From Planctomycetaceae bacterium (lineage in GTDB: Bacteria > Planctomycetota > Planctomycetia > Pirellulales > Thermoguttaceae): 18,759 nucleotides of DNA. The stretch is taken from NCBI GenBank assembly GCA_031287585.1, contig JAITST010000018.1:1-18759 (forward strand), given 5' to 3'. The notes under the pieces are model-generated. The model searched no databases and had not been told where the DNA came from. It was given only the letters and a program-made list of their open reading frames with translations. Both the position numbers and the translations under genes were made by a program. Shown here piece after piece: positions 1 through 7,903 of this stretch (position 1 is the first letter of the stretch; each line of letters begins with the position of its first letter).

Positions 1-223
1 TGGATTCGGGTTGTTTTTCGGTGTTGTTGATACGTTCTTGAAGTTTGTGTTGTAATGTCTCGTTACCCAATTTTCGGATCGCGGTGAAGAGAAAGTCGTC
101 CATGTCGTCGAGGACGTGACCATATTGGGCGTTATCGCCAACGGTATCGAGTTCGGAGAGAAGGGCTTGAAATTTTTCGAGAAGCAGGGCTTCGGTTGCT
201 GAACGGGAGGTGATAGTAAACAT
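1..223 (-). CDS. N-terminal part of an unrecognised protein, possibly a transposase
   Basis: The frame opens with ATG at 223-221 and runs without a stop to the window edge, giving 74 residues and lacking the C-terminus. A good ribosome binding site, AAGGAAG, lies about six bases before the ATG, which supports both start and strand. The visible part is helical and acidic (E-A-L-L-L-E-K-F-Q, then N-A-Q-Y-G-H-V-L-D-D) and ends in L-Q-E-R-I-N-N-T-E-K. The phrase 'gets to the end of a helical N-domain with LQERI..EK' reminds me of the N-terminal segment of ISKra4-type transposases found in planctomycetes, but no catalytic residue is visible, so this is only a guess. The coding frame is well supported; the function is not. 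Confidence 0.55.
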   Translation of the reverse strand, partial: MFTITSRSATEALLLEKFQALLSELDTVGDNAQYGHVLDDMDDFLFTAIRKLGNETLQHKLQERINNTEKQPES

Positions 224-327
224 GTGACTTCCTTGTCTGTAAAAGGGGAACGGAGAGAAAAAAGACATTATACCAATCACCCACTAAAGTTTACACACCC
301 CATCACCATCGCAAGCACCAATACGTA

Positions 328-355
328 TTGCAATCCATCATAATGGTGTTATAAT
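328..355 (+). promoter_or_regulatory. sigma-70-type promoter for ubiX
   Basis: A TTGCAA -35 box (328-333) is followed after 16 bases by a perfect TATAAT -10 box (350-355). Transcription would start near 362, about 35 bases before the ubiX ATG. The 10-bp palindrome AATACGTATT overlaps the -35 box (320-329) and could be an operator. Assigned by consensus match only. Confidence 0.5.
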
Positions 356-396
356 CATTATTTTTAGATAATTCGTCCGGTTTGTAGTCTTGTTTT

Positions 397-951
397 ATGA
401 AAATAATTGTCGGTATCACTGGTGCTAGCGGGGCTGTTTATGCCCGACGGCTTTTGGACGAACTTGCTTTGGGTGAGTTTGAGTTGCACGGTGTTTTTAG
501 CAAGACCGGCAGCGAGGTTATGCGTTATGAATGTAACGTTTCCGAGAACGATTTTCCGCGTGCTAGTTGGCATAAGAGCGACGATATGTTTTCCGAAATC
601 GCGAGCGGTTCTAACGCGGCGGATTGTATGGTTGTTGTACCGTGTTCGGTGAACACGTTGTCGTGTATCGCGAACGGGATAACAAACAACCTGCTGCAAC
701 GGGCGGCATACGTTACACTCAAAGAGCGGCGGCGGCTGATTGTTGTACCACGCGAGATGCCGTTTGATACGATTTGTTTGAAAAATATGTTGAAACTCGC
801 AAACGCCGGAGCAACAGTAATGCCCGCGTCACCAGCGTTCTACCACTCTCCGCAAACTATTGACGACCTTGTCGGGTATGTTGTGGGTAAGATTTTGGAC
901 GCGATGGGAATTGGAAACAATGTTTTTCCGGCGTGGAGGAAACGTGACTGA
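397..951 (+). CDS. ubiX: UbiX-type flavin prenyltransferase
   Basis: UbiX joins a dimethylallyl group to FMN to make the prenylated flavin cofactor of UbiD-family decarboxylases (for example in quinone synthesis); it is a soluble flavoprotein. The 184 residues match the family throughout: the N-terminal flavin-binding loop G-I-T-G-A-S-G-A at 6-13, P-C-S-V-N-T-L at 82-88 followed by I-A-N-G-I-T-N-N-L-L-Q-R-A-A, the K-E-R-R-R-L block at 109-114, P-R-E at 118-120, and the C-terminal signature P-A-F-Y-H-S-P-Q-T-I-D-D-L-V at 146-159. Length is normal. The ATG is the first in the open frame and sits behind a good promoter, although no clear Shine-Dalgarno is present. No ubiD gene lies in the window, so the partner must be elsewhere. 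uxaC follows 117 bp downstream but appears to have its own promoter. Confidence 0.95.
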   Translation: MKIIVGITGASGAVYARRLLDELALGEFELHGVFSKTGSEVMRYECNVSENDFPRASWHKSDDMFSEIASGSNAADCMVVVPCSVNTLSCIANGITNNLLQRAAYVTLKERRRLIVVPREMPFDTICLKNMLKLANAGATVMPASPAFYHSPQTIDDLVGYVVGKILDAMGIGNNVFPAWRKRD

Positions 952-956
952 ATCAA

Positions 957-1022
957 TTGTCATAACCAGACATTTTAGCCGTATAATTTTTCACGACCTT
1001 TGCGGCTAAAAATTATCCGTGA
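957..1022 (+). promoter_or_regulatory. Promoter and overlapping dyads ahead of uxaC
   Basis: TTGTCA (957-962) and a perfect TATAAT (982-987) form a possible promoter with a long 19-base spacer. A 9-bp inverted repeat, TTTTAGCCG (973-981) and CGGCTAAAA (1003-1011), flanks the -10 box and likely start site, as an operator would. A second pairing, ATAATTTTT (983-991) with AAAAATTAT (1008-1016), shares bases with the first, and TCACG (991-995) can pair with CGTGA (1018-1022). The segment could be a repressor site or a folding leader; the sequence does not decide between them. Confidence 0.4.
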
Positions 1023-1068
1023 ACAGTCACAAATTTTATTCACCTTTAACCACTAACAAACTATTAAA

Positions 1069-2535
1069 ATGTTTATTACAGAAAATTTTCTCCTTCGTAC
1101 TCCGAGTGCGGTTAATCTTTACCACAACTTCGCGAAACCGATGCCAATCATCGACTATCATAGCCACCTGCAACCGTCGGAGATTGCGGACAACAAACAT
1201 TTCCGCAACATAACCGAAGTTTGGCTCTCCGGCGACCACTACAAATGGCGTGCGATGCGTGCGGCGGGTGTTGACGAGCGGTTTATAACAAGCAACGCAA
1301 GCGACCGTGAAAAGTTCGACAAATGGGCGTGGACTGTTCCGCAAACGTTGCGTAACCCGCTCTATCATTGGACACATCTGGAACTTGCCCGTGTATTCAG
1401 TATCACCGACCGCTTGCTAAATCCGCAAACCGCCGATTACATTTGGAATACAACGAACGAGTTATTACAACAAGACAACTTCACTGTCCGCGAGTTAATC
1501 CGCCGAAGTAACGTCGAAGTAATATGCACAACCGACGACCCCATCGACACGTTAGAACATCACAAACGAATCGCTGCCGACAAAAGTTGCGAGGTAAAAG
1601 TATTCCCAACATTCCGTCCCGACAAAATTTTCAACATTAACGCTTTACTGCCAAACGGAGGTGTCCCAACAAAAGAAAGTTTGCGTGACTACAATGTCTA
1701 TATTGACAAGTTAGCCGCCGCCGCAAATATAAAAATCAACGACTTCGATTCGCTATTGGAAGCGATAAAAATCCGTCACGATTATTTCCATCAACACGGC
1801 TGCCGTCTGTCGGATCACGGATTCCGTGAATTTAATTACTACGGTACTGCTGAACGTTTGACAAATTCCAATTGTGATAAGATATTTCAAAAATTACGAA
1901 ACCGTTCACCTGATATTGAGCAGATTGACTCGATAGATGAGATGGTTTTGAGTTCAGTACTGATGCGTGAGATTGCGAAACTAGACGCGGAAAAAGGTTG
2001 GACAATACAACTGCATGTCGGCGTAATACGTAACAATAATACGCGGTTATTCAAACAAAGCGGTGTTGACATTGGTTGCGATTCGATGAATTCAGATAAT
2101 TTCATTACGCACTGTTTTTCTCGTTTCTTTGACCATCTTGACAAAGAATCGAAGTTGCCGAAAACGATTGTCTATAACTTAAATCCGGTTGACGGCGATA
2201 TGATGGCAACGATGATAGGCAACTTTCAGGACGGAAAAACACCGGGCAAAATGCAGTACGGAAGCGGCTGGTGGTTTCTCGACCAGCGCGACGGAATGAG
2301 AAGACAGATAGACATACTATCGAACTACGGATTGCTGAGCAAATTTGTAGGAATGTTGACGGACAGCCGTTCATTCCTGTCCTTCACTCGTCACGAATAC
2401 TTCCGAAGAATTTTATGCGACATATTGGGCGAAGAAGTAGAGAACGGATTACTGCCAAGCGACGATGAACTGATAGGGAATATGGTAAACGGCATCTGTT
2501 ACAATAACGCAAAAGAGTATTTCGGATTCGGTTGA
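1069..2535 (+). CDS. uxaC: Uronate isomerase (glucuronate/galacturonate isomerase)
   Basis: UxaC interconverts D-glucuronate and D-fructuronate, or D-galacturonate and D-tagaturonate, the first intracellular step of uronate use from pectin, glucuronans and similar polymers. It belongs to the amidohydrolase superfamily. The 488-residue protein, slightly above the usual 470 or so, carries the metal-binding H-S-H at 31-33 within I-I-D-Y-H-S-H-L, the strand-ending C-T-T-D-D-P at 153-158, an internal L-H-V-G strand with its histidine, and the C-terminal L-T-D-S-R-S-F and R-H-E-Y-F-R-R-I-L-C blocks typical of the family. Start: ATG at 1069 opens directly into the conserved F-L-L segment; no strong Shine-Dalgarno is visible. 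No other hexuronate-pathway gene (uxaB, uxuA, kdgK) lies beside it, so it is either scattered or served by genes elsewhere. It ends against a palindromic repeat shared with a convergent gene. Confidence 0.95.
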   Translation: MFITENFLLRTPSAVNLYHNFAKPMPIIDYHSHLQPSEIADNKHFRNITEVWLSGDHYKWRAMRAAGVDERFITSNASDREKFDKWAWTVPQTLRNPLYHWTHLELARVFSITDRLLNPQTADYIWNTTNELLQQDNFTVRELIRRSNVEVICTTDDPIDTLEHHKRIAADKSCEVKVFPTFRPDKIFNINALLPNGGVPTKESLRDYNVYIDKLAAAANIKINDFDSLLEAIKIRHDYFHQHGCRLSDHGFREFNYYGTAERLTNSNCDKIFQKLRNRSPDIEQIDSIDEMVLSSVLMREIAKLDAEKGWTIQLHVGVIRNNNTRLFKQSGVDIGCDSMNSDNFITHCFSRFFDHLDKESKLPKTIVYNLNPVDGDMMATMIGNFQDGKTPGKMQYGSGWWFLDQRDGMRRQIDILSNYGLLSKFVGMLTDSRSFLSFTRHEYFRRILCDILGEEVENGLLPSDDELIGNMVNGICYNNAKEYFGFG

Positions 2536-2558
2536 AACCGATTATAAAACTCTATTCC

Positions 2559-2622
2559 ATTTTAGATTTATGATTTTAGATTTTGTGCGCAGAACAGTAA
2601 TCTAAAAACATAAATCTAAAAT
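2559..2622. repeat. 24-bp near-perfect inverted repeat between convergent genes (terminator-like)
   Basis: The arms 2559-2582 and 2599-2622 pair at 23 of 24 positions around a 16-base loop containing TGTGCGCA. The arms are built from the unit TTTTAGATTT / AAATCTAAAA. The element lies between uxaC (ending 2535) and the convergent gene ending at 2629, and its A/T-rich ends would allow two-way termination. A related, more degenerate copy lies at 11086-11137, so it is also a dispersed repeat. Confidence 0.8.
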
Positions 2623-2628
2623 CATCTC

Positions 2629-3033
2629 TCAATAAATTGGCGGCGTTACTATCGCCCCTCTTTCCGGAGTTATGAGAACTGGCGGATAACCCGGTGTTGG
2701 AGATGGAACGAAGTATGGACCGAATGTGCCGCGTAGTCCGAATTGACGGCGGTACTGGTTGTAGTGGTGAGTACCTGCGGACGGCGGATTTGCTGTCCAT
2801 TGGGCTGGCGGACGATAGTTGTACCTGTAACCGAATTTGTAGTTGCGACGGTCATTCATATCGTACTTGTTCGGCGGTGGTGCGTTGCGGTCGATTTCGT
2901 CTGCCGCTTTTACCGGCGGACGGCTGCTTATTGAGTCCGGCACTATTACTTCCCCCTCTTGCGAATATGCTAATTCACAACTCGTTAAGAGGAGTACCAG
3001 CAGTGACAACGTGACAAAGAATTTTGGATACAT
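2629..3033 (-). CDS. Small exported proline/tyrosine-rich protein, probable lipoprotein
   Basis: I do not recognise a family for these 134 residues. The N-terminus is an export signal: lysine at 4, a leucine-rich core at 9-16, and a lipobox-like L-T-S-C ending at Cys19. A signal peptidase I site after A-Y-S at 22-24 is an alternative. The mature part is low in hydrophobic residues and rich in proline, tyrosine and arginine (R-Y-N-Y-R-P-P, H-H-Y-N-Q-Y-R-R-Q-F-G, G-P-Y-F-V-P-S-P-T-P-G-Y-P-P), suggesting a non-enzymatic envelope protein. An AAGGAGA ribosome binding site seven bases before the ATG fixes the start. The metallophosphoesterase ends 39 bp upstream on the same strand, so the two are probably co-transcribed. 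Confidence 0.75.
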   Translation of the reverse strand: MYPKFFVTLSLLVLLLTSCELAYSQEGEVIVPDSISSRPPVKAADEIDRNAPPPNKYDMNDRRNYKFGYRYNYRPPAQWTANPPSAGTHHYNQYRRQFGLRGTFGPYFVPSPTPGYPPVLITPERGAIVTPPIY

Positions 3034-3072
3034 TTTTTCTCCTTTTGGAAAATGGGTTTGAGTATTTAACTA

Positions 3073-3828
3073 TTACTTTCCTACTTTTAGACGTTCACCA
3101 AGGTAGTGGTCTAGGTCTGGAATTGCTAGGATTTTGTTCATTGTTACGTCTATTGCATATTCTACGCGGCGAAAATTTACCGTCAGGTCTTCGAGGACTA
3201 CGTAGCACGCTAACGGGTTACGATCTCTCGGTTGTCCCACCGAACCAACGTTTATCATTGCCTTTTTACCAGCCAACGTGAAGCGATTATCAATATCCGA
3301 CGGCGCGAAGAACTCACGGCTCTCCGTGAAAACACCCGGAACGTGGGTATGACCTTGAAACGAGTACTTCGGCACTACTGAAAATAGTCGCTCCATTTTC
3401 CGTTCGTCGTAGATGTCGTCCTGAAAGACATACTCGTTGAGCGGATTCCGCGGCGAGCCGTGTACATAAACAAAATCGCCTTCTTTATGAATACGCGGCA
3501 ACTGCCCGAGAAAATCCCAACGGCTGCTTGCAAGCTGTTCGTTCACCCTACTCGAGTTTTCTAATTGGTCACGTGTCCAAAAAATGGCACGTTCCGCACC
3601 GGAGTTGAAACCTTCGGGGTCGAACAGCGTCGCCTGGTCGTGATTTCCGAGTACACAAATTTTCGCACGCTTCATAATGATGTCTATGCACTCAATCGGA
3701 TTCGGTCCGTAACCGACAAGATCGCCCAGACAGTATATCTCTTTGATACCCTGTGAGTCAATGTCAGCCAACACCGCCTCAAACGCTTCGAGGTTGCTGT
3801 GTATGTCACTTATAATTGCTCGTTTCAT
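3073..3828 (-). CDS. Metallophosphoesterase, calcineurin-like, complete active site
   Basis: This 251-residue protein belongs to the Metallophos_2 (PF12850-like) group of small bacterial phosphoesterases or phosphodiesterases, cytoplasmic and dependent on two metal ions. All five motifs are present: S-D-I-H (Asp8, His10), G-D-L-V-G-Y-G-P-N-P (Gly35-Asp36), G-N-H-D at 61-64, V-H-G with His123, and G-H-T-H at 159-162. The family's N-V-G-S-V-G-Q-P-R-D block lies at 193-202. Members are often annotated as phosphodiesterase or ApaH-related phosphatase; the substrate cannot be read from the sequence. It is the first gene of a likely two-gene unit with the small exported protein. No clear Shine-Dalgarno is present. 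The intact motifs contrast with the SbcD-like protein at 7904-9358. Confidence 0.9.
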   Translation of the reverse strand: MKRAIISDIHSNLEAFEAVLADIDSQGIKEIYCLGDLVGYGPNPIECIDIIMKRAKICVLGNHDQATLFDPEGFNSGAERAIFWTRDQLENSSRVNEQLASSRWDFLGQLPRIHKEGDFVYVHGSPRNPLNEYVFQDDIYDERKMERLFSVVPKYSFQGHTHVPGVFTESREFFAPSDIDNRFTLAGKKAMINVGSVGQPRDRNPLACYVVLEDLTVNFRRVEYAIDVTMNKILAIPDLDHYLGERLKVGK

Positions 3829-4321
3829 TTTTCGCTTTCGCTAATTTAGGTAAATAACGAATCATTTCGGTTTGCTGGTTATCGTCGTGTAACACAAAAA
3901 CGTCAAGCGTAGTATGATAACAGATTTTACATCGTCAAACAAGTACTGTGTAAAATTTTCTGCAAAGTATGTCGCGAGCGGTTACGTGAACAGTAAACAT
4001 TCAGTATAACCGATATTATAGGTATCTTCAAAAAAAATACCCGATCAAAATAGTAACCCGTGTAAAATTAAGAAATTTATGATAAAGAACGCTAGCCGCG
4101 ATCCTCGAACAATTTTAACCGCCCGTTAATAAAAAATTTTTGCCAACGGAGAATCACAATAAAACGCATAAATTATGTACAAATAGTTTTTCCATAATGA
4201 TTTGATGTGACATTTGTTTAGAATAATTATGTTTGGTCGGTCAAGCATAAGCGGCAAGTTTCTACAAAGTGCAGGCGAAACCCGTACAGTCGCGATTTAT
4301 TACAAACGATACTATCAACCA
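3829..4321. other. Intergenic stretch without a recognisable gene
   Basis: This AT-rich 493-bp stretch separates two minus-strand units. No frame with a start, ribosome binding site and useful length was found on either strand; the longest ATG frame I checked, at 4079, gives only 16 codons and has no Shine-Dalgarno. It holds the possible promoter at 3878-3906 and only short hairpins, such as GGTAT/ATACC near 4021-4044. Nothing resembling a tRNA or a known riboswitch was seen. Confidence 0.6.
3878..3906 (-). promoter_or_regulatory. Possible promoter for the metallophosphoesterase gene
   Basis: On the minus strand TTGACG (3906-3901) is followed after 17 bases by GATAAC (3883-3878), a good -35 with a poor -10. 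A second TTGACG lies at 3938-3933, with CATACT 16 bases further on. Either would give a leader of roughly 40-80 bases. Consensus matching only. Confidence 0.3.
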
Positions 4322-7300
4322 TCACACCTCCGGTTTTTTATCTTCTTCTTTCTGCGCTGTTGCTTCTTTTTGTAGTTGTAGTATGCTTTTGTTTATTTCT
4401 GCCCTTCTTTTTGCTTCTTGTTCGTATCTTTTTCTTCGGCGGCGGTCTTGTATTTTTTGTTGTAGTATTTCTCTGCTCGCCCGCTTTTGTTTTAGTATCG
4501 AAAATGGTAACAATACTCTTATCTTTTTTTCTTTGTCCGTGAACTTCGGTAGGATTCTTACCGGTACTTCAAGCCGTTGGAAGATTCTGCATATATGTTC
4601 GTGGCACGTGAACAGGAATACCTGTCTGCCTGAGTCGGCTACGGATTTCAGTAGTCTTGCTGTGGCGGCGGCTCTTTCGCTATCGAAGTTTACCAGTACG
4701 TCGTCCAGTATCATCGGCAATACTGTGCCGTGTTTGAAGAATGCGGCAGTCAACGCCAGACGTATCGCTATGAATAATTGCTCTCTCGTTCCACGCGATA
4801 GCCAACTTACCTCTAACGTGTTTCCATCCGCGTCGTCAACGTATAACGTTTCATCACCTAGCGGTGTCCAAACACGCTGGTATCTTCCAGATGTCATCTC
4901 GCGTAACAACTCCGACGCTTCAAACAACGTTTGCGGCTGACGTTCACGTTCATACGTGCCGCGAATTTCGTCTAACAACTTAATCGTTACCGCAAGTGAT
5001 TGCCACTGTTTTATCGCGTCAGAAATTTGGTCGTTGACACGTGCCAAACGGCGGCAACGCTCCTGCGGCGTTTTATCTTCCGACAGTATTCGTAACTGTT
5101 CGTCAATTCTGCCGCGTGTTTCCAATTCCGTTTTCAATCGCGACGACGTTACCTCAACACGATTCCGTACCTGCGCAAGTTGGTTCGGTAAATGTTCACG
5201 GTTACTCGCGTCGAGATATTTTGCGATTTCAAGTTCGTCACAAACACCGCCCAGTCCCGCTTCCAGTTCGCGTTGAACGGATTCCTGTTCCGAATGTAAC
5301 GCCCGATACTTGTGAAACTTTTCGTACAGCGAACGCAAATCTTGCGGCGACTTCGCCCCGAAATGTTGTAACAACGAGTTCAACGCACGCTGCGATTTCT
5401 TAAATACATTCCGCACACGACGATACTCTTTTCGCAACACTTGTTCGTCTTTCCGAAATTTTTCACGTTTTGCAAGTGATTCATCGTTCTCACGCAAACG
5501 TTGACGCACCTGTTCGAGCAAGTCAACGTAACTCAATCCTTCGGGGAACGTCAAACCGGTTTCGATAACCATCCTGTCGATTCTGTCCGTGATAACTCGC
5601 ATATCACGTATCCGTTGGTTCATCAGTTCGTAACGGTGATCGAGTTCGCTGCGAATAGTTCCAACAGTATCGTAACGTCCAATCAAATCACGAATCTGCG
5701 CCGGTGCCCAATCTTCGGGTAAACCAACCACACGCAACCAGTTTGTCCACCGCTTTGTCGCGTCGCCAAGTTCCTGTTTCACCTCGTCGTAACGCTGCTT
5801 CGCGGTTTTGAGTTGATGCGCCGCGTCACGCCATTGACTTTCGAGCGGCATAAGTTTTTCGAGCGTTTGCATCTCGTCTTGTGCTGCCTGCAACTGTTGC
5901 TCTGTCGTTTTACCTTCATTCGGAAACTTCGCGTCAACCGCGTCAATCTCGCGTTTTGCCTGTTCCATTTGTCCGAGCAACAACGACAGTTGGCGTTGAT
6001 TATGTTGTAACTTTGAACCGTTTGTTTTTTCAATCGAAATTTTTCCGCCGATTGCACCCGCAACAAACAACGCTCCGACAACGCCAAGAAACGCATACGC
6101 CGGAAACATCACCGCACAACCAATCAGTCCCGTTCCGAGCAGTACCAGTATGAACAACGCGGCGAGCATCCAAATCGGTAACGCCTGATTCTGAATCAAA
6201 AAAGCGTTGACACGTTCGAGTTCTTTGCGATGCTGCACCATCTCCGCAAGCCGCCGCCCAGCCGCTTCGCGCCGCCGCAACTGTGTCAACATTTCGCCCG
6301 TCTTCTCCAATGCCTCCGCGATTGATTCGACTTTACGCGAAGCCAAAACACCGCCAACCTTTTCGTCTAACAATTTTACCCGCTCCGCCAAGTCTTCGTA
6401 CTCTTCTTTGACTTGCGGAAAACGTTGCCTCGCGTTGTGTAACGCTTTCGCGGGAACACGGAAGTCGTCGAGGTTTACATTGTGACGTTCATCACCTGAT
6501 ACCGTTTCGTTAACGTTGGCGGCGGACGATGTTGTTTGCGGTAAAACAGTCGTTGACGTAACGGACGCGGGCGGGCGATTCATTACAACTTTGTTTGTCG
6601 CGGGACGGCGGCGATTTTTCAGGTGCGATTCTTTTTCCGCCAGTTCCGATTCGAGCGACGAAATTTCCTGTTCACAACGGGTGATTTGCTGGTCAATTTC
6701 GATGATACGTTTTTCTTCTTCTAGCAAAACTTCGATACGCGGCGAGAGCCGCCAAAGATTTTCGTTGATTGGTAACGCGGCAGCGGATTGTTGTATCTCG
6801 TTTTGTTTCACTTTGATTTGGTCACGGATACGGCGTTGTTCCGCGAGTTCAGTTTCAAACGTTTCGAGTTTCTTAATCGCCGCGTCTGTTATCTCGACAA
6901 CATTTCCCATCGCGCCGAGCCGTGTCACGACATCGTTTCGTTTGTCCCAAACGGGAATCAAACGCGCGGCTGTTTCGTACAAACGTGTTTCGTGTTGTAA
7001 CGCCGCGAGTTCAGTTTCGATTGATTCGAGTTGACGGTCACACTGACGGCGGTCATCGGAAAGTTTGGCGTAGTCGCGAAGTGCGCCGCGTGACTTGCCG
7101 ACTTCTTCGAGAATTTTGTCGCGTTCTTCGATTAACCGCGTTATCTTCGATGGTTTACCGGAAACGTCGAGCAGGCGGTCGCGTGAACGAATGAGTTCTT
7201 TCAGCACGTCAACGAGCGAAACTCTATCAAGTCCGATACTCAAACGGAATAGCAAGTCAGCGGCTTCGGTATCGCCGAGCGTGCTGAGACGTTGTAGTTC

Positions 7301-7792
7301 ATCAAGTCCGATTGCGAATACGTTGTTATACGTCGGTTCGTCAACTCCGTTCACGAGAATGTTTAGCAAGTGTTCGCCTTGCGCAATTCCGTCTCGTCCG
7401 GTTAATACTACGAGTTCTTCTTCACCAGCGGGACGTGCCGTGTCGAATGTTCGGCGCAAATGAAATATGCCGTTTGAACAGTTCAATATCATCTCACCGC
7501 CAGCGATTGGGGGCGGCACGATGACGGCAGCCGTATTTTGTTCAGACGTTGATAGGTCGGTTGACGACGGTTGTTCGATTGGCTGTGATAACGAATGTGG
7601 TTTGATAGTGTGTACAACGTAACGATGACGATCGTTGTCAAACCCATAGAGTTGTCCGCGCAAAAATTCAAGTAACGTCGTTTTACCCGCTTCGTTCGGT
7701 CCGTAAAAAACGTTTAGCCCGTCTTCAAGATTCGGCATTGATAACGTCTGCCATAAGCCGAATCGACTGATGTCAAATGCAGTGATTTTCAT
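4322..7792 (-). CDS. SbcC/YhaN-like coiled-coil ATPase with internal membrane helices
   Basis: A 1156-residue ABC-type ATPase of the SMC/Rad50/SbcC kind, closest in plan to the YhaN (AAA_27) group that pairs with YhaO. The ATPase is split in the usual way: Walker A G-P-N-E-A-G-K-T-T at 31-39, then at the other end the signature L-S-R-G-T-R-E-Q-L-F at 998-1007, Walker B L-P-M-I-L-D-D-V at 1025-1032, D-loop N-F-D at 1035-1037 and H-loop C-H-E-H at 1063-1066. Between them run long heptad-rich coiled coils (about 215-395, 450-535, 590-950). In the middle, at about 539-583, are two hydrophobic helices joined by a short turn, which would tether the folded-back arm to the membrane. Two Ser/Thr/Pro-rich inserts lie at about 65-98 and 396-440. 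A highly basic tail (about 1085-1156) follows the ATPase. The SbcD-like gene lies 111 bp upstream on the same strand, so a complex is expected. Probable role: DNA-end or replication-linked repair at the membrane. No strong Shine-Dalgarno was found. Confidence 0.88.
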   Translation of the reverse strand: MKITAFDISRFGLWQTLSMPNLEDGLNVFYGPNEAGKTTLLEFLRGQLYGFDNDRHRYVVHTIKPHSLSQPIEQPSSTDLSTSEQNTAAVIVPPPIAGGEMILNCSNGIFHLRRTFDTARPAGEEELVVLTGRDGIAQGEHLLNILVNGVDEPTYNNVFAIGLDELQRLSTLGDTEAADLLFRLSIGLDRVSLVDVLKELIRSRDRLLDVSGKPSKITRLIEERDKILEEVGKSRGALRDYAKLSDDRRQCDRQLESIETELAALQHETRLYETAARLIPVWDKRNDVVTRLGAMGNVVEITDAAIKKLETFETELAEQRRIRDQIKVKQNEIQQSAAALPINENLWRLSPRIEVLLEEEKRIIEIDQQITRCEQEISSLESELAEKESHLKNRRRPATNKVVMNRPPASVTSTTVLPQTTSSAANVNETVSGDERHNVNLDDFRVPAKALHNARQRFPQVKEEYEDLAERVKLLDEKVGGVLASRKVESIAEALEKTGEMLTQLRRREAAGRRLAEMVQHRKELERVNAFLIQNQALPIWMLAALFILVLLGTGLIGCAVMFPAYAFLGVVGALFVAGAIGGKISIEKTNGSKLQHNQRQLSLLLGQMEQAKREIDAVDAKFPNEGKTTEQQLQAAQDEMQTLEKLMPLESQWRDAAHQLKTAKQRYDEVKQELGDATKRWTNWLRVVGLPEDWAPAQIRDLIGRYDTVGTIRSELDHRYELMNQRIRDMRVITDRIDRMVIETGLTFPEGLSYVDLLEQVRQRLRENDESLAKREKFRKDEQVLRKEYRRVRNVFKKSQRALNSLLQHFGAKSPQDLRSLYEKFHKYRALHSEQESVQRELEAGLGGVCDELEIAKYLDASNREHLPNQLAQVRNRVEVTSSRLKTELETRGRIDEQLRILSEDKTPQERCRRLARVNDQISDAIKQWQSLAVTIKLLDEIRGTYERERQPQTLFEASELLREMTSGRYQRVWTPLGDETLYVDDADGNTLEVSWLSRGTREQLFIAIRLALTAAFFKHGTVLPMILDDVLVNFDSERAAATARLLKSVADSGRQVFLFTCHEHICRIFQRLEVPVRILPKFTDKEKKIRVLLPFSILKQKRASREILQQKIQDRRRRKRYEQEAKRRAEINKSILQLQKEATAQKEEDKKPEV

Positions 7793-7903
7793 TAAATTGG
7801 TTTGTTAAAAAAATTTTTGTTGTATTCTGGAACAACAGTCGTAACAGTAATCAAATAGTATCTACACATCTTTTACCCTACGGGGCAAATCAAAAATCTA
7901 ATC

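Noticed and set aside
4090..4130. tRNA-like fragment near GATCCTCGAAC
   Set aside because: No acceptor stem, anticodon arm or complete T arm can be built around it.
6516..7034. Long plus-strand reading frames opposite the large ATPase gene
   Set aside because: They mirror the codon bias of the minus-strand gene, and have no ribosome binding site or recognisable protein features.
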